64,000 nucleotides of DNA from Nostoc sp. FACHB-973 (GTDB taxonomy: Bacteria > Cyanobacteriota > Cyanobacteriia > Cyanobacteriales > Nostocaceae), in contig NZ_JACJSJ010000003.1 in the NCBI RefSeq assembly GCF_014698115.1, positions 62,001 to 126,000 of the forward strand. The letters are read 5' to 3'. A model generated the notes under the pieces. It saw only the letters and a list, made by a program, of their open reading frames with translations. It was not told the origin of the DNA and did no database searches. The translations under genes and the position numbers were made by a program. Below are positions 47,397 to 55,657 of this stretch, in pieces (position 1 is the first letter of the stretch; each line of letters opens with the position of its first letter).

Positions 47397-50119
47397 AAAT
47401 CTTCATTAGCGTAGGGATTAATTTTGTTTAATTCAATATCGGTTTCTGAATTGCTTTTTATATTATTAAGCTCCTCACCTAGTAAGTCATCTGAATTTTC
47501 CAGTTTAATTTCTTCAGGTGAAAAACTTTGAGTAATTGGCTTATTTTCAATTAGGCCACGAACATCCTTAGCTGCTAAATCTCGCTGGCTTTGAAGCCTT
47601 AATTCCTCGTATTGCTCTGCATCTTTTAGAAGTTGGGCAATTTCTCCCGGTTTAGAACTAGTTTTTTGCCTAAAAAGGTGTTTTTTTTGTCTTAATATTT
47701 CAGTAGCAACCATTATTTCACGCTCTGAATGACCCTGAAATTGGTTGTAGTAGTTGGAAATACAGCGAACCCAATGCCCATGAACATAGGCATAGGCTGT
47801 CCCAGAATCAAATGGATCGTAGCGTACAGGCACTTGTTGACCTTCAATATCAGGTCTTAGAAATGAATCATCTATAGACCAATAGTCTTGGTGATTTATT
47901 CTCACCCCTGTACTTGGTTGGACTTTCGCTGTCCCTTTAAGCGTTGAAGGTAGAGTTAAAATTCGGAACTGCTCATCATAAATTATTTTTTGATGAGCGC
48001 GAGAGCCACTATGTGCAAGTCCAGCATGAAATCTGTCATACGGAGAAAATCCTTCTAATGCTGGATGTTCTTTTCGGTCATAAGCACCATAGCAATAGCC
48101 ATTAATAAAATAGTCATATAACTCATCAAGAGTCCAAACAGCTAGGTTTTTAGGATTATTCGCTTTATTAACTAGACGGACATGCTTTGTAACTTGGGTA
48201 TTACCTCTTAACTCGTTGATAAATTGTTTATTGCTAGAACCAAACCAACGCTCAACAATAGAACTAAACTTAGGCATATTTGGTGGTCGATGTTTTTTGG
48301 TACATTCAAACCGAGCCAAAAGGGTATCAAAATAAACGCTCTTAAATTCTTTGCCGTTATCAACTACAATGGTCTCCGGGAACCGTCCGAAGCGTTGAAC
48401 ACAAATTCGCAGCACCATCATACAAGAGCGATAACTGGGGTGATCAAAAGTAAGGTAGGCTGCTAGAGTGCGTCGAGAGTAAGCATCTAACATCGCTGTT
48501 ATCCAAGGTCTACCAAGATTAATACCTGTGTATAAACACACTGCTTCTATATCAAGTAGAGTGTGGTCAATATGCACAATTTCCAAGGGACGATCACCGT
48601 GACGCGGTGTAGAAGAATATAATAATAATGGTGGTAACTTCTGGTTAGCAGCACGAGAACCAAGCCGTTTCTTGGTTCGGTAGTAGCCTGATCCCTGTTT
48701 TACTCTTTCGTAAAAAGTTGTGTGGCTAGGAAGAGGTTCAATTATTCCCTGTTCTTTCCACTGATCTTTCAACTGCTCGTAAACCGCCCAGACGTTTTTC
48801 TGTTTGAAAGTTTCGTAGTTTTCTTCAATAATTTTGTCAATGAATTCCCATATCTGATGTGAGTATCTTGGAGTGCTGTTTCCCTTCCTTTGGTCAATAA
48901 GCCCAATCAAACCGCATCCATATTTATCCTTCGCTTTTTTAAAGTTAGCCTTCCAATATCGAATGGTTCGTTCAGATTTAGTTGCTTCTTCTGGGTCTTC
49001 TCCATATAAGTGAGGCGCTATTAGCTGGTAGCGTTCGTTAGCCTTTTCCAAAGCTGTAGGACTTGCTTTTAAAAAGTGTTGCCAACCTTCTGACGAAATA
49101 CTAGGTTCTGGCAATGAAGGTAGTCCTTTAATTTCCTGTGCCTCAACTAGCTTGTGAAATTCAGTATGAGTTAGCCAAAGTAGACCATTTTCCCCCCTTA
49201 ACCAAATTTTTGCTTCTCCAACTTCATGAATAGTGTAACTGTTCCCATCCCAAATAATTGATATGCCTACTTGGAAATCAATTATCTGTAAGCTATCTGT
49301 AACTTTGTTAGAACGCGAACTAATAGCTATAGCATAAGATTCAGCCGTTACTTTATCTCTAAATATATAGACTCGCTCTTGCTCCATTAAAGGAGAAGAA
49401 GAAAGGTCTATATATATATTTTGTGTTGCAATTAATGCATTAATATCATCAATAGTTGCATTACTTGATTTTTGACGTAATTGAGCAAAAGTTATGCCTG
49501 GATTTGAGGCGACAATTGTAATTACTGTATCAGCAATTTCTTGGTTAACTACATAGTTTTTATTCAGATAGCCTTTTAGATACTGAATGTTTCGGTATTT
49601 AATATTATCAATCTCGATATCTGAACGAAGCCGATAATACAAACCAAGTTTTTGTGCATATTCTTCAGCTGGCGGACTATGCCACTGTCCATTTTCTCCT
49701 CGGCAGTATCGATTAGGCTGTTTAACTACGAGCTTTTCTAAAGTTTTTTCTGGCTTCCACTCTTCAAAGGTAACTGAGTTTTGACGTATAACTAGAAAAT
49801 CTGGAATATGTCTATAAGTGCCGTTCTTCCCGGTAGCAGATGCAAACTTTAAAGTAAATTGAAAAGCTTGATCCCAGTATTCTATAACATCGTCGTCATA
49901 CTCGTAGAACAATTCAATAGCCCTAAGCTCAACAGTATGCGACTCGAATTGAATTGTCCTACCCATTTTTATGCTAGAGTAGTTTCCACTGACATTTCTT
50001 CCTCCACCACCGACTCTTCGTAAAGGTTCTGAGGTGCGAATCTGCTCTATTACTGTTTTAGTACTATCTTGAAGTTTTAGACTTATAAACCACTGTTTAA
50101 GGTCATCTTCAGTAAACAT
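47390..50119 (-). CDS. tnsAB: TnsA-TnsB fusion transposase
   Basis: 909 residues. Residues about 50-180 are a TnsA-type endonuclease: ES at 59-60, HIPDFLV with Asp 107, and EEWKP with Glu 120/Lys 122 (E-x-K). A DNA-binding helical segment follows. The DDE integrase core has HIDHT (Asp 518), VVDNGKEF (Asp 587) and IVERWFG (Glu 623). The C-terminal beta-barrel and tail follow. Having both activities predicts cut-and-paste transposition with both strands cleaved at each end, unlike type V-K systems, which lack TnsA and form cointegrates. All active residues look intact. First intact gene of the operon. Confidence 0.9.
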   Translation of the reverse strand: MFTEDDLKQWFISLKLQDSTKTVIEQIRTSEPLRRVGGGGRNVSGNYSSIKMGRTIQFESHTVELRAIELFYEYDDDVIEYWDQAFQFTLKFASATGKNGTYRHIPDFLVIRQNSVTFEEWKPEKTLEKLVVKQPNRYCRGENGQWHSPPAEEYAQKLGLYYRLRSDIEIDNIKYRNIQYLKGYLNKNYVVNQEIADTVITIVASNPGITFAQLRQKSSNATIDDINALIATQNIYIDLSSSPLMEQERVYIFRDKVTAESYAIAISSRSNKVTDSLQIIDFQVGISIIWDGNSYTIHEVGEAKIWLRGENGLLWLTHTEFHKLVEAQEIKGLPSLPEPSISSEGWQHFLKASPTALEKANERYQLIAPHLYGEDPEEATKSERTIRYWKANFKKAKDKYGCGLIGLIDQRKGNSTPRYSHQIWEFIDKIIEENYETFKQKNVWAVYEQLKDQWKEQGIIEPLPSHTTFYERVKQGSGYYRTKKRLGSRAANQKLPPLLLYSSTPRHGDRPLEIVHIDHTLLDIEAVCLYTGINLGRPWITAMLDAYSRRTLAAYLTFDHPSYRSCMMVLRICVQRFGRFPETIVVDNGKEFKSVYFDTLLARFECTKKHRPPNMPKFSSIVERWFGSSNKQFINELRGNTQVTKHVRLVNKANNPKNLAVWTLDELYDYFINGYCYGAYDRKEHPALEGFSPYDRFHAGLAHSGSRAHQKIIYDEQFRILTLPSTLKGTAKVQPSTGVRINHQDYWSIDDSFLRPDIEGQQVPVRYDPFDSGTAYAYVHGHWVRCISNYYNQFQGHSEREIMVATEILRQKKHLFRQKTSSKPGEIAQLLKDAEQYEELRLQSQRDLAAKDVRGLIENKPITQSFSPEEIKLENSDDLLGEELNNIKSNSETDIELNKINPYANEDLW

Positions 50120-50142
50120 TTTTCCTATCTATACAAATTGTG

Positions 50143-50808
50143 TCAGATTTCTAATTTGTCTTTTTGAATGATTTGAGGAGCAGATTTTAAACCTGTTTGC
50201 CACTTGTCTTGCCGTGTTATACCTGATAAAGAATTAATTATTTCTTGATTGTAGTTATCAACGATATAACGTACTAACAATTTTTCAACCATATCAAGTT
50301 TAAGGCAATTTTTATGTGCTTTATTTTCAATTGAATTAAAGTAGTCTTTTATAAAAACTAAAAACTTATTTTGATTTATCCCATACAAGTTTAGTTGCCA
50401 AAAACTAAGTTGATAGTGAATTAAAGAAATTTCTAACTTATGAATTTTTTCCTGAAAATAATACTGCATCATAATATTGCTGCGATCAGTATATAAAGCT
50501 TGAGGGATACCGTAAGTTATCCAATCATGAGATAAATTATATTGAAAATCATAATATTTCGGTAAGATTGCATGATGTAATCCTTGAAGTACTGTTCGAG
50601 CCTTTGGCGGCTTTAAACTTAAATGGAAGCCCATGTAGCATCTAGAGTAGATATCTATAACTGAAATTAAATAGGGACGGCCAATAAGTAAACCATTTGT
50701 ATCAGTAAGCATTATATCTAGCAAATAACAATGGACAAGCCAACAAGAATTGGTATACTCTACAACTGGCAAATAATTTCTTTCATCAGTTTTAGAAAAC
50801 ATACCCAC
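50143..50808 (-). pseudogene. Catalytically dead TnsB core fragment (type V-K-like)
   Basis: 221 codons from GTG 50808 (ATG 50802 also possible), 23 bases upstream of tnsAB. The translation aligns by eye with the integrase core of V-K TnsB: LPVVEYTNSCWLVHCYLLDIMLTD, IGRPYLISVIDIYSRCYMG, LHHAILPKYYDF, and LLVRYIVDNYNQEI near the end. The first catalytic Asp (CDHT in V-K TnsB) reads VHCY. The YTD(G/S) Asp remains but its GKDF block is YTDRSNIMM. The Glu region (VERPFGT) reads LNLYGIN. The N-terminal DNA-binding and C-terminal barrel domains are gone. In-frame TAA lies 13 codons upstream of GTG. Remnant, or a retained non-catalytic protein. Confidence 0.75.
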
Positions 50809-51692
50809 TTCCCAAAAATATATTTTGTCGGTTTTGGTTAATAGTTAGAAGTTTTAACTAGCCGATAGTAGGCTGAAAGGTCTTGACTCATTCTCATCAA
50901 GACTGAAATTGTGTAAATAAAATACACATTAGCTTCTTCTTTAGCCAATTTTTATCTTTCAAGTGGTTTTAAACTAATACGACACCACATAGGCCGCAAA
51001 GAGGATTTATGGCTACTGTGAGCTAAGGACGTAAAAGCTAACCATTTTTATCAAATATACAAATATTCATACAACATCTGTCTACTATGTAAAAGGTTGT
51101 TTGAAAATATTTAGGCATCAAGATGTTGCTCTTTTAGATTAATAACAACTTATAACAGGTTTATTTTATTTAAAATAAGAAAATATACTGAATTTTTTAA
51201 CAGCGGAATATCAACATTAATGAAAATACTAAGTATATCATTTTGTATCGTTTTAGGGTAGAAACGATACACTAAAACTCAATACATTTTTAATCAAGCT
51301 ACCAATAAAACTAGCTTTTTAATAAATACTAAAAAGCCCTAATATCATTGTTAAGAACGCTTTAGGCAAAATTAATATTTATTTTTATAGTTTATTTTTA
51401 ATTATTAAAATGTTTAAAGTCTCAAAAGGAAGTTTTACAAATGCTATACTACTCCAAATAAAAAATACTTTTTATGATGAGATAAACTAATTTTCAAGTG
51501 CTAAGACAAATTGACTTAGCTATTAATTATAATTGTGTTTTAACAAAATAATAAATAATTTAAATTTACTTTCTTGACATCAGATGCTTATCTAATAAGC
51601 ATCTGAGTAATTTAAATTTGATAGTTTTATCAGGAAAGTTGCATTATTTTCCTGTTTTAAATATTGCAATTGTCACAGATTGCTAATTTAGC
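50809..51692. other. AT-rich intergenic region with hairpins
   Basis: 884 bases at very low GC. No credible open frame. Holds an inverted repeat 51244-51271 (TGTATCGTTT/AAACGATACA, 8-base gap), a perfect 10-bp hairpin 51581-51605 (CAGATGCTTA/TAAGCATCTG) and a 7-bp hairpin near 51630-51655 with a T-rich tail. It should contain the promoter of the tnsAB operon. Confidence 0.6.
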
Positions 51693-52994
51693 TCAAGTTA
51701 ATTTTATACTCAGTGTTTGCTCAATTGATTTCAGCGCTGATTGAATATCTGCATTCAGCGCATCTGCCTCAACTTTAATTACAGACACACCCTTACCAAC
51801 TTCCGTCAGGGATTTTTTTATAGTTCTGATTCGTCCCAAAGCTGTGCGGATTTGCTGAATCTGTTCTTCAACAGCAGTCACATCCATTTCTGATTCAAAG
51901 GTACGCAATTTATTTAACCTTTGCTGGATCACCAAAAAGCGGATAGCAATAATTAAAAATGGATGGGTTGTGGCTATCCAATAACCTGACTCAGAAATTC
52001 CCTCTGCCCAATCACCGATTTCCTGCGCTAATCCCTCACGAGAATAACTTAAAAATATTGCCGAATTTGCAGAACGCCGTAGCATTGCTGATTCTAAATG
52101 TTGAGTGATTGCTTGGCGACCAAAAGGTTTTGAGGGTCGTTTCCTAGCTTCAATCACTATTGACAGTTCAATTACAGCTAATGATTTACTGGTGAACTTT
52201 AGGAGAATATCGCCAGTATCCCCATCACGACCAATATGCTCCACCTCTACGCCACTCAATTTTGACCAATTTCGCAGTTCGACAACAACTAATTCTTCAT
52301 AGTTGATGCCTTTGGCAGTTGTCTGCTCAAGTACTTGTTGTGTCACCTGTTGATCTCGAATTTCTCTGGTCAGTTTTTCCACTTGTTCGGTTAATGGTTT
52401 CACAGACTCAGAAACCACATTTTTAACTGCCGCAGCGAGAGTACCATTTTCCTTAGTCGCATTTATTAATGCTGCTTTAAATGCGCCTTGAATGGAATCA
52501 GAGCGTTTGGCATCTAAGAGTTGACGTAATGAAGAGAGAAAGCGGCCAACAACAGAAGTTTCTCTAGCGGGGTCAATTTCGAGTGTGAGCAAAGTGCTGA
52601 CGCTATTGAGTTTTTCAGTGAGGATGGCTGATGTCAGATTAATTTGATTTTGGAGTGGAGCTAATAATTGACCATTCTCTGTCCCTACTTGATTAATTAA
52701 TTCCTGTTGGAAAGACTCTGCAATTACCTTGACTGCCTGCTGAAACTCTACCAACAAGGATTCCATCTGCTGCTTAATTAATTCGTTGCCATGACGAGTT
52801 TGAGCAGTTTGCAAACAAAGAAATCCTAACTCAAAAGCATCCCGGCAAATATCCTCATATTCTGACTGGGGAAATTGTTGTAAATAGCTGATTGCATTTT
52901 TGAGAGGGATTGCCATGCGATGAATCAGGACATGGCTTTGTGTCAATTCAATACTGGAGGGCAGGTAATAGAAATCATTGGTCGAGCGGTTCAT
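51693..52994 (-). CDS. Coiled-coil protein with nuclease-like domain
   Basis: 433 residues, family not recognised. Residues about 80-215 are helical/coiled coil (LLAPLQNQINLTSAILTEKL; SVKPLTEQVEKLTREIRDQQ). Residues about 220-320 have a PD-(D/E)XK-like order: INYEELVVVELRNWS, GDTGDILLKF, then VIEARKRPSKPFGRQAI. The E-A-R/K stretch recalls RmuC and DUF2130 proteins. The C-terminal third is again helical. With the two small genes upstream on the same strand (105 bases) it may form a cargo operon, possibly defensive. Nuclease assignment is tentative. Confidence 0.6.
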   Translation of the reverse strand: MNRSTNDFYYLPSSIELTQSHVLIHRMAIPLKNAISYLQQFPQSEYEDICRDAFELGFLCLQTAQTRHGNELIKQQMESLLVEFQQAVKVIAESFQQELINQVGTENGQLLAPLQNQINLTSAILTEKLNSVSTLLTLEIDPARETSVVGRFLSSLRQLLDAKRSDSIQGAFKAALINATKENGTLAAAVKNVVSESVKPLTEQVEKLTREIRDQQVTQQVLEQTTAKGINYEELVVVELRNWSKLSGVEVEHIGRDGDTGDILLKFTSKSLAVIELSIVIEARKRPSKPFGRQAITQHLESAMLRRSANSAIFLSYSREGLAQEIGDWAEGISESGYWIATTHPFLIIAIRFLVIQQRLNKLRTFESEMDVTAVEEQIQQIRTALGRIRTIKKSLTEVGKGVSVIKVEADALNADIQSALKSIEQTLSIKLT

Positions 52995-53099
52995 GGAACA
53001 GTGGGTAGGCTGGTGACGATAAATTGCACCCTACTACCTATTTTTTATGTCAGTCAAGGTGATGAAGAAAAGTTTTGTCAATTTGCAAAAACTGAAGGA

Positions 53100-53384
53100 T
53101 TAATTCGGGTGTTGAGGATTATGCCATTCTTCCAACAGAGGATTAATTAGTTCGGCATTGGCCAAAAGAAAATCAGCCACAGCCATAATTCTCTGATAAG
53201 GTAATCCAGCTTCTCGGCGGCTGGCTTGTCCACCCAACCAGTGATAAGCCGTAGATTTAGAGATGGCACAGATTTTTGCTAATTCTTCGTAACCTAATCC
53301 CCAACGATAGCTAAAATCTTGGGGGGACATGAACATTTGGTTGTGCAGTTCTAGCAACTGTTGATGTTGTTGAGCTTCAGACAT
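53100..53384 (-). CDS. Small helix-turn-helix protein
   Basis: 94 residues. GLGYEELAKICAISKSTAYHWLGG (residues about 30-55) is a clear HTH, followed by a helical tail. It overlaps the upstream 103-residue gene by 8 bases, so the two are coupled. Probably a transcription regulator of this cargo unit. Confidence 0.7.
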   Translation of the reverse strand: MSEAQQHQQLLELHNQMFMSPQDFSYRWGLGYEELAKICAISKSTAYHWLGGQASRREAGLPYQRIMAVADFLLANAELINPLLEEWHNPQHPN

Positions 53385-53688
53385 GATTGCCTTGAAGCCT
53401 TTCCAAAGATAATTTATCTAAAATTTCGATATCTTGCTCGAAAGCGAAGTCGCAGGTACAACTGTCACGAGAAGGGCTGCGTTCATCTAAAAGAACCAAG
53501 TAATGTAACCCAGTAGCAATACAACTAGCTTGTTGAGTGTATATAACTCCAATGATGCGACCGAAGTCGCCGTTGGGTACTTGAAACCAGCGCACCCATT
53601 CACCAAGATTAAATTTCTGGTGAGGGAAATTGCTGGGAATTACTTCTGGTAAGGCTACTGGCGGTATCTGGGGAAGGATATCAGGCAT
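53377..53688 (-). CDS. Hypothetical protein
   Basis: 103 residues. The middle, GEWVRWFQVPNGDFGRIIGV, followed by HYLVLLDE, looks like a small beta-barrel. No family recognised. First gene of the 103-94-433 residue unit. Its promoter region is shared with tniQ and contains the ACATT iterons. Confidence 0.6.
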   Translation of the reverse strand: MPDILPQIPPVALPEVIPSNFPHQKFNLGEWVRWFQVPNGDFGRIIGVIYTQQASCIATGLHYLVLLDERSPSRDSCTCDFAFEQDIEILDKLSLERLQGNHV

Positions 53689-53782
53689 AGAGGTTTCCTA
53701 TGTCTCAAAAACTACCAAGCATTCTTCGAGTGATTGCAAACATTAAATTAATTTTTTCCAATATTGTTATTTTAGCAGCTAA

Positions 53783-53817
53783 ACATTGCTGCACATTATT
53801 AAACATTGTTAAACATT
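53783..53817 (+). promoter_or_regulatory. Four ACATT direct repeats at exact 10-bp spacing
   Basis: ACATT begins at 53783, 53793, 53803 and 53813. A 26-base stretch (53782-53807) matches, with three mismatches and in reverse orientation, 60858-60883 upstream of the RHH gene and cas12k. One-turn spacing on one DNA face suits a ribbon-helix-helix operator. It lies between the diverging 103-residue gene and tniQ. Confidence 0.65.
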
Positions 53818-53833
53818 TTAGAGCCTTTAAAAT

Positions 53834-53865
53834 CGGTTAACCGTACAATTAGATTCGGTTAACCG
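53834..53865. promoter_or_regulatory. Two CGGTTAACCG palindromes, 22 bp apart
   Basis: Identical 10-bp palindromes at 53834-53843 and 53856-53865, with centre-to-centre distance 22 bp (two helical turns). They form a candidate operator for a dimeric HTH regulator, possibly the 94-residue protein nearby. Confidence 0.55.
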
Positions 53866-53994
53866 AATAATACTCTAAGCATTCAGGATTTCAACCAGCT
53901 TGCTGCCAAGATACCTGACTGAACTACGATGGCAGTTGTTCAACAGTTTTACTTTCCTAGTTTATGGCGTCCTTTAGGTTTTAAAATTTAGATT

Positions 53995-54507
53995 ATGGAG
54001 CCAGAAGCTGTTCAACATCCGCCTTGGTATATCGAACCCAATGAAGGGGAGAGTATTAGTCACTATTTTGGACGATTTAGGCGACACGAGGCAGTTTGCG
54101 TCTCGTTTCCTGGGACATTAAGTAAAGCCGCAGGAATTGGCCCAGTCTTAGCAAGGTGGGAGAAATTTCGGTTTAATCCGTTTCCCAGTGAAAAGGAATT
54201 AGAAGCAATTGCTAAATTAATTGGTTTAGATGTAGACCGAATTGCTCAAATGCTCCCGCCCAAGGGTGAAAAAATGAAAATGGAGCCAATACGCTTGTGT
54301 GCTGCGTGTTATGCAGAGCAACCATATCATCGATTAGAGTGGCAGTTTCAATCAACGGTGGGGTGCAATAGTCATAAGCTACGCTTGCTTTCAGAATGTC
54401 CCTTTTGCAAAGAGCGTTTTGCTATCCCTGCTTTGTGGGAAAACGGAGAATGCAAAAAATGTCATGCACTTTTTAGAAGTATGGCAAAGCGACAGAAAAG
54501 TTACTAG
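53995..54507 (+). CDS. tniQ: TniQ, small type V-K CAST form
   Basis: 170 residues, the size of V-K TniQ (about 167) and far shorter than TnsD. Motifs match V-K TniQ: EPNEGESISHYFGRFRRHEA, GIGPVLARWEKFRFNPFPS, LEAIAKLIGLDVDRIAQMLP and PIRLCAACYAE. Zinc ligands are CAAC, then CNSH, CPFC and CKKC. In V-K CASTs it bridges the Cas12k R-loop and TnsC. Here it stands alone on the plus strand: the V-K tnsB and tnsC that normally precede it are missing, and diverging cargo genes occupy that place. ATG 53995. Confidence 0.92.
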   Translation: MEPEAVQHPPWYIEPNEGESISHYFGRFRRHEAVCVSFPGTLSKAAGIGPVLARWEKFRFNPFPSEKELEAIAKLIGLDVDRIAQMLPPKGEKMKMEPIRLCAACYAEQPYHRLEWQFQSTVGCNSHKLRLLSECPFCKERFAIPALWENGECKKCHALFRSMAKRQKSY

Positions 54508-54748
54508 GTTAAATCAGAGTATCTAGAATATCGATTCAGTATTCAGAGTCATAACGAAAAATTCAGGTTTCTTTGAGGCGCATGAAGGAAATTGTGGTTG
54601 AAATAAGCTAAAAATCTGGTTTTCCAGCCTCGCGTTTTATTACTGAATCGGTGTTCTGGTTCTTATAGTCAAGAGCTTTAGTTATTTAAAATACATATAT
54701 TAAGTGGTGCTGTGGGAGATCGCAGTTTCACTTCGGCTAAGGTAATAA

Positions 54749-55657
54749 TCAACCTTTTAGAATATTCTCGAGCCACTGTCGCTTTACTTGGCGACCGCGC
54801 TCCATTTTGTAGATTTCAAATCGTGCGTAGGCTAATGCTGCCGCTGAGTATTCCGAATTATAATCGATAGCTCGAAGAAGATCCTTGTGATGACTTTTGT
54901 AGAGTTCTCTCATATCAGGATCATCGATTTTTGGAAGAAGGGTTTCCATGTTTTGGATAAGCCGCTGAATCTTACCAGCCAGAGTCTTTCGCTCGACAAC
55001 CAGCTCTCTACAGTGAAGATGATAAGTACGAATGGAATTTGCAGCTCTATCATGTTCTCGCGTGCCTGGCGGTTTTGTAGGAATAGGCTGTCCATCAAGG
55101 CGAAACGTGAGAAGCTTCCAGTCCTCTGGGTCAATCGGATCAAGAAGTTCAACCTCTTCCCTCTCACACTTGTCTGCTTCTTTCCGTGCCCTGAAGCTTC
55201 CGGGTGCGACTGGAAAGTGATCCCACTTACCACCATCCGTTCCATTTGCTGCGTCAACGCGTCGCTGATTACACCATTGACATGAGTAACGATAGTTACG
55301 CCAGTTGAATGCGAGCCACCAGTAACCCTCGTGATCAGGATCTTCGGCTACTCGGTTCTTTGGACGAAAGTGATCGACATCTTTATCAGAAGTTGGATTT
55401 TTGCTCTCCGAATACCAGCATTTATCATTTTGTAGGGCAGATAAAGGCTTGGCGAGATCGCGCCAAATTTTCTGGCGTGCCGATTTTTTCAATCCCTCTG
55501 TAATAGCTATTTTTCGTGCACTCGCAATATCCTCTCCAGCCAACTGAGCAGCCAGTTCGGCATTCTCTATTTCCTTTCGCAGTTCGTTAAGAGCATTATC
55601 TGCGCGTCCCTGCCAGCCATTTGGAAATTCAAGTTTGTCGATGTCAACCCAGCGCAT
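54749..55657 (-). CDS. HNH endonuclease (PtuB-like) of restriction/defence operon
   Basis: 302 residues. The HNH core runs from about residue 70 to 135: ALQNDKCWYSESKNP, then DVDHFRPKNRV (Asp95-His96), then YSCQWCNQRR (zinc Cys126/Cys129). The N- and C-terminal parts are helical. Its start overlaps the stop of the HsdS-ATPase gene by one base, so the two are coupled. An HNH nuclease paired with an ABC/OLD-like ATPase is the composition of Septu (PtuA/PtuB) and of retron effector pairs. Here it likely supplies the cleavage activity for which no HsdR is present. Confidence 0.85.
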   Translation of the reverse strand: MRWVDIDKLEFPNGWQGRADNALNELRKEIENAELAAQLAGEDIASARKIAITEGLKKSARQKIWRDLAKPLSALQNDKCWYSESKNPTSDKDVDHFRPKNRVAEDPDHEGYWWLAFNWRNYRYSCQWCNQRRVDAANGTDGGKWDHFPVAPGSFRARKEADKCEREEVELLDPIDPEDWKLLTFRLDGQPIPTKPPGTREHDRAANSIRTYHLHCRELVVERKTLAGKIQRLIQNMETLLPKIDDPDMRELYKSHHKDLLRAIDYNSEYSAAALAYARFEIYKMERGRQVKRQWLENILKG

